DNA of 15,106 nucleotides from Desulfuromonadales bacterium (GTDB lineage Bacteria > Desulfobacterota > Desulfuromonadia > Desulfuromonadales > JACZKF01), in contig JACZKF010000309.1 in the NCBI GenBank assembly GCA_014860175.1, positions 1-15,106 of the forward strand. The letters run 5' to 3'. Below, in pieces: positions 12,933 to 15,106 of the stretch. A program made the position numbers and the translations under genes. A model generated the notes under the pieces. The model was not told the DNA's origin and made no database searches. It saw only the letters and a program-made list of their open reading frames with translations. Each line of letters begins with the position of its first letter. Positions within the stretch are counted from its first letter, which is position 1.

Positions 12933-13562
12933 TTGGCTAGATATACTGGACCCTCTTGCCGTCAATGCCGGCGGGAGAACATGAAGCTGTTCCTCAAGGG
13001 CGACCGGTGCCACACCGACAAGTGCGCCGTCGAGCGTCGCAATTACGCACCCGGCCAACATGGCCAGGGGCGGATCAAGGCGACCAACTATGGGACGCAG
13101 CTGCGAGAGAAACAACGCGTCAAGCGTACCTATGGGCTGCTTGAAGCTCAGTTCCGGGCCTACTTCGAGATGGCCGACCGGATGAAGGGTGTCACGGGCG
13201 AAACCCTGCTGATCCTTCTCGAGCGGCGTCTCGACAGCATCGTCTATCGGCTCGGATTCGGTTCCTCCCGGTCCGAGGCTCGCATGCTGGTACGGCAGGG
13301 ACATTTCCTGGTCAACGGGCGCAAGGTCAACATCCCCTCCTTTCTGGTGCGGCCGCGCGACGTCGTGGAACTGCGCGAGAAAAGCCAGAAGGTCAGTCGG
13401 ATCAATGACTCTCTTGATGGGGTCATGCGCCGCGGAGTCCCCTCCTGGCTTGAACTTGACCGTGGCGCCTTCAAGGGGACCGTCAAGACTCTGCCGGTGC
13501 GCGAAGAGATGACCACTCCGAGTTTCCAGGAGCATCTCATCGTCGAACTCTATTCCAAGTAA
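12933..13562 (+). CDS. rpsD: 30S ribosomal protein S4, with Cys4 zinc knuckle
   Basis: S4 starts 30S assembly on the 5' domain of 16S rRNA and in E. coli represses the alpha operon. The 209-residue product starts at TTG 12933 as MARYTGPSCRQCRREN. Cys9, Cys12, Cys26 and Cys31 form the N-terminal zinc knuckle seen in Thermus-type S4; E. coli S4 lacks it. The S4 RNA-binding motif covers roughly residues 97-150 (ERRLDSIVYRLGFGSSRSEA, then LVRQGHFLVNGRKVNIPSF). The Shine-Dalgarno AAGGAGGT (12919-12926) matches the anti-SD over 8 nt. The position between rpsK and rpoA is the E. coli arrangement; Bacillus keeps rpsD elsewhere. Confidence 0.99.
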   Translation: MARYTGPSCRQCRRENMKLFLKGDRCHTDKCAVERRNYAPGQHGQGRIKATNYGTQLREKQRVKRTYGLLEAQFRAYFEMADRMKGVTGETLLILLERRLDSIVYRLGFGSSRSEARMLVRQGHFLVNGRKVNIPSFLVRPRDVVELREKSQKVSRINDSLDGVMRRGVPSWLELDRGAFKGTVKTLPVREEMTTPSFQEHLIVELYSK

Positions 13563-13607
13563 GCCCGGCAGGCAGAGGCTAGCCCCTCATCCACGGAGGA
13601 GTAACGA

Positions 13608-14624
13608 ATGTATAAAAACTGGAGAGACCTGATCAAACCCAAGCGCCTCCAGGTTGAATCGGATACCCTGACCGATACCTACGGCAAGTTCTACGCTGAG
13701 CCCTTTGAACGTGGCTTTGGCACCACCTTGGGGAACTCCCTGCGGCGGGTGCTCCTCTCCTCTCTCCAGGGGGCCGCGATCACCTCGGTGCGGATCAAGG
13801 GGGTGTTGCACGAGTTCTCCACCGTCCCAGGGGTGACGGAAGATGTCACCGACATCATCCTCAACCTCAAGGGGGTACTGCTCAAGCTGCACGGGCAGGA
13901 GAGTCGCAACATTCGGATCGTCTTCAAAGGGGCCGGAGTGATCACCGCTGGCGACATCATTCACGACTCGCACGTGGAGATTCTCAACCCGGAGCATCAC
14001 ATCGCCACCAGTTCCAAAGAAGCCGACGTAGAGATGGACATGGTCGTAGCCATGGGTAAAGGGTACGTGCCAGCCGAGCGCAACCGCGATGAAAAGTCAC
14101 CGGTGGGGACGATTCCTATCGATGCTATTTTTTCGCCGATCAAAAAAGTCAACTTCACCGTCTCCAACGCCCGTGTCGGTCAGATTACCGACTATGACAA
14201 ACTGAACCTCGAGGTGAGCACCGATGGCAGCGTCCGCCCGGACGACGCCGTCGCCTATGCCGCCAAGATCCTCAAGGAGCAGTTGCAGATCTTCATTAAT
14301 TTCGATGAGGACGTCGAGGAGGCAGAGAAGGAATTTACCGAAGAATCCCGGAAGATCAACGAAAATCTCTACCGATCGGTAGAGGAGCTCGAGCTTTCGG
14401 TTCGTAGCGCCAATTGCCTTAAAAACGCCGACATCCGCCTGATCGGTGACTTGGTCCAGAGATCCGAGGCGGAGATGCTCAAAACCCAGAATTTCGGCCG
14501 TAAATCCTTGAACGAGATTAAGGACATCCTGGCAGAAATGGGGCTGACCCTCGGGATGAAACTGGATAACTTTCCGGACCCCGAGTATCTGAAAATGATC
14601 CAGAAGGGGAAAGAGGAAGTCTAA
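13608..14624 (+). CDS. rpoA: DNA-directed RNA polymerase subunit alpha
   Basis: The alpha subunit dimerises to nucleate RNA polymerase assembly and contacts UP elements and activators. The 338-residue product is normal length. The N-terminal domain (to about residue 235) has YGKFYAEPFERGFGTTLGNS and LRRVLLSSLQGAAITSVRI, with EFSTVPGVTEDV. A charged linker (FDEDVEEAEKEFTEESRKI) leads to the C-terminal domain, with VRSANCL at 265-271; Arg266 and Asn269 correspond to the DNA-contacting R265 and N268 of E. coli. NFGRKSLNEIKD and GLTLGMKL complete the domain. ATG 13608 follows GGAGGAG at 13595-13601. Gene order rpsD-rpoA-rplQ is standard. Confidence 0.99.
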   Translation: MYKNWRDLIKPKRLQVESDTLTDTYGKFYAEPFERGFGTTLGNSLRRVLLSSLQGAAITSVRIKGVLHEFSTVPGVTEDVTDIILNLKGVLLKLHGQESRNIRIVFKGAGVITAGDIIHDSHVEILNPEHHIATSSKEADVEMDMVVAMGKGYVPAERNRDEKSPVGTIPIDAIFSPIKKVNFTVSNARVGQITDYDKLNLEVSTDGSVRPDDAVAYAAKILKEQLQIFINFDEDVEEAEKEFTEESRKINENLYRSVEELELSVRSANCLKNADIRLIGDLVQRSEAEMLKTQNFGRKSLNEIKDILAEMGLTLGMKLDNFPDPEYLKMIQKGKEEV

Positions 14625-14662
14625 TCCTCGGCGGACTAGAATAAGGAAAGGATTACCGAACC

Positions 14663-15106
14663 ATGCGTCACAATAAAGCCGGGCGGCGTCTTGGCCGCAA
14701 CACCCCCCACCGCTCTGCCATGATGCGCAATATGGTGAGTTCGCTGATCGCCCACGAAAAGATTGTCACCACCGACACTCGGGCCAAGGAACTGCGCAAA
14801 GTCGCCGAGCGGCTGATCACCCTGGGCAAACGCGGTGATCTGCACGCCCGTCGCCAAGTGGCCTCGGTAATTCGCGACCGCAAGGTGGTGGCCAAACTTT
14901 TCGATCAGGTCGGACCCCGTTTCAAGGATCGTCCCGGTGGTTACACCCGGATCTACAAACTGGGAAACCGCCTTGGCGACAATGCCCCTCTTTCCCAGAT
15001 CGAACTCGTGGAAGAGGAATTCACCGCCAAGCCGAGCAAGCAGGCCCCGACCACGCCGGACGAGGCCCGTCCGGCCAAAGCCAAAGCGGCGGCGACTGCA
15101 CCAGCG
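14663..15106 (+). CDS. rplQ: 50S ribosomal protein L17 (3' end outside window), with an Ala/Pro/Lys-rich tail
   Basis: L17 lies near the tunnel exit. The frame starts at ATG 14663 after AAGGAAAGGA at 14643-14652, and is open to the last base (148 codons, no stop). The L17 core is clear: MRHNKAGRRLGRNTPHRSAM, MVSSLIAHEKIVTTDTRAKE, LRKVAERLITLGKRG, DRPGGYTRIYKLGNRLGDNA and IELVEEEF, ending near residue 119. Typical bacterial L17 is about 115-130 residues. Here at least 29 more follow, rich in Ala, Pro, Lys and Thr, and look disordered. Codon use stays like the core, so this looks like a real extension and not a lost stop; the end cannot be seen. Confidence 0.97.
   Translation, partial: MRHNKAGRRLGRNTPHRSAMMRNMVSSLIAHEKIVTTDTRAKELRKVAERLITLGKRGDLHARRQVASVIRDRKVVAKLFDQVGPRFKDRPGGYTRIYKLGNRLGDNAPLSQIELVEEEFTAKPSKQAPTTPDEARPAKAKAAATAPA

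Noticed and set aside
13575..13588. Small hairpin GAGG/CCTC, including a GGCTAGCC palindrome, between rpsD and rpoA
   Set aside because: The stem is only 4 bp with no T run, so it is not a terminator; rpoA and rplQ are expected to be co-transcribed with rpsD.

Overview
This window is one uninterrupted stretch of the bacterial S10-spc-alpha ribosomal protein supercluster, all on the + strand. It opens in the last 49 codons of an elongation factor Tu gene and ends inside the gene for ribosomal protein L17. Thirty-one protein genes are visible: tuf (3' end), rpsJ, rplC, rplD, rplW, rplB, rpsS, rplV, rpsC, rplP, rpmC, rpsQ, rplN, rplX, rplE, rpsN (type Z), rpsH, rplF, rplR, rpsE, rpmD, rplO, secY, adk, map, rpmJ, rpsM, rpsK, rpsD, rpoA and rplQ (5' part). 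Two of these, rpmD (59 aa) and rpmJ (37 aa), are short and easily missed. I see no RNA genes, mobile elements, CRISPR arrays or convincing terminators.

The likely host is a member of the former Deltaproteobacteria, most plausibly the Desulfuromonadales (Geobacter, Desulfuromonas or Pelobacter-like). This is inferred from remembered protein sequences, a fairly GC-rich composition, tuf directly ahead of rpsJ, a zinc-type S14, and a mixed gene order. As in Bacillus, adk and map follow secY. As in E. coli, rpsD sits between rpsK and rpoA. No search was possible, so the genus is not assigned.

Layout: 1-150 is the tuf end. 173-5180 is the S10 block (rpsJ to rpsQ). 5193-10533 is the spc block (rplN to secY). 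10546-11941 holds adk and map. 12012-15106 is the alpha block (rpmJ to rplQ). Gaps are 1-45 nt, with two 4-nt ATGA overlaps (rplD/rplW, rplP/rpmC). The single larger spacer is 70 nt between map and rpmJ, where many genomes carry infA. No stretch over 300 bases lacks a gene.

The genes work together to build both ribosomal subunits, supply the RNA polymerase alpha subunit, the SecY channel that receives nascent chains, the enzyme that trims their N-terminal Met, and adenylate kinase for nucleotide balance. Ten of the 30 genes with visible starts begin with TTG or GTG, and several of these are paired with unusually long Shine-Dalgarno sequences.

Nothing here looks like an undescribed system. 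The items worth a second look are small: start-codon choices (rpsE, map), TTG starts under near-complete anti-SD matches (rpsC, rpsM, rpsD), an Ala/Pro/Lys-rich extension on L17, the concentration of zinc-binding protein versions, and the lack of room for an E. coli-style S10 leader.
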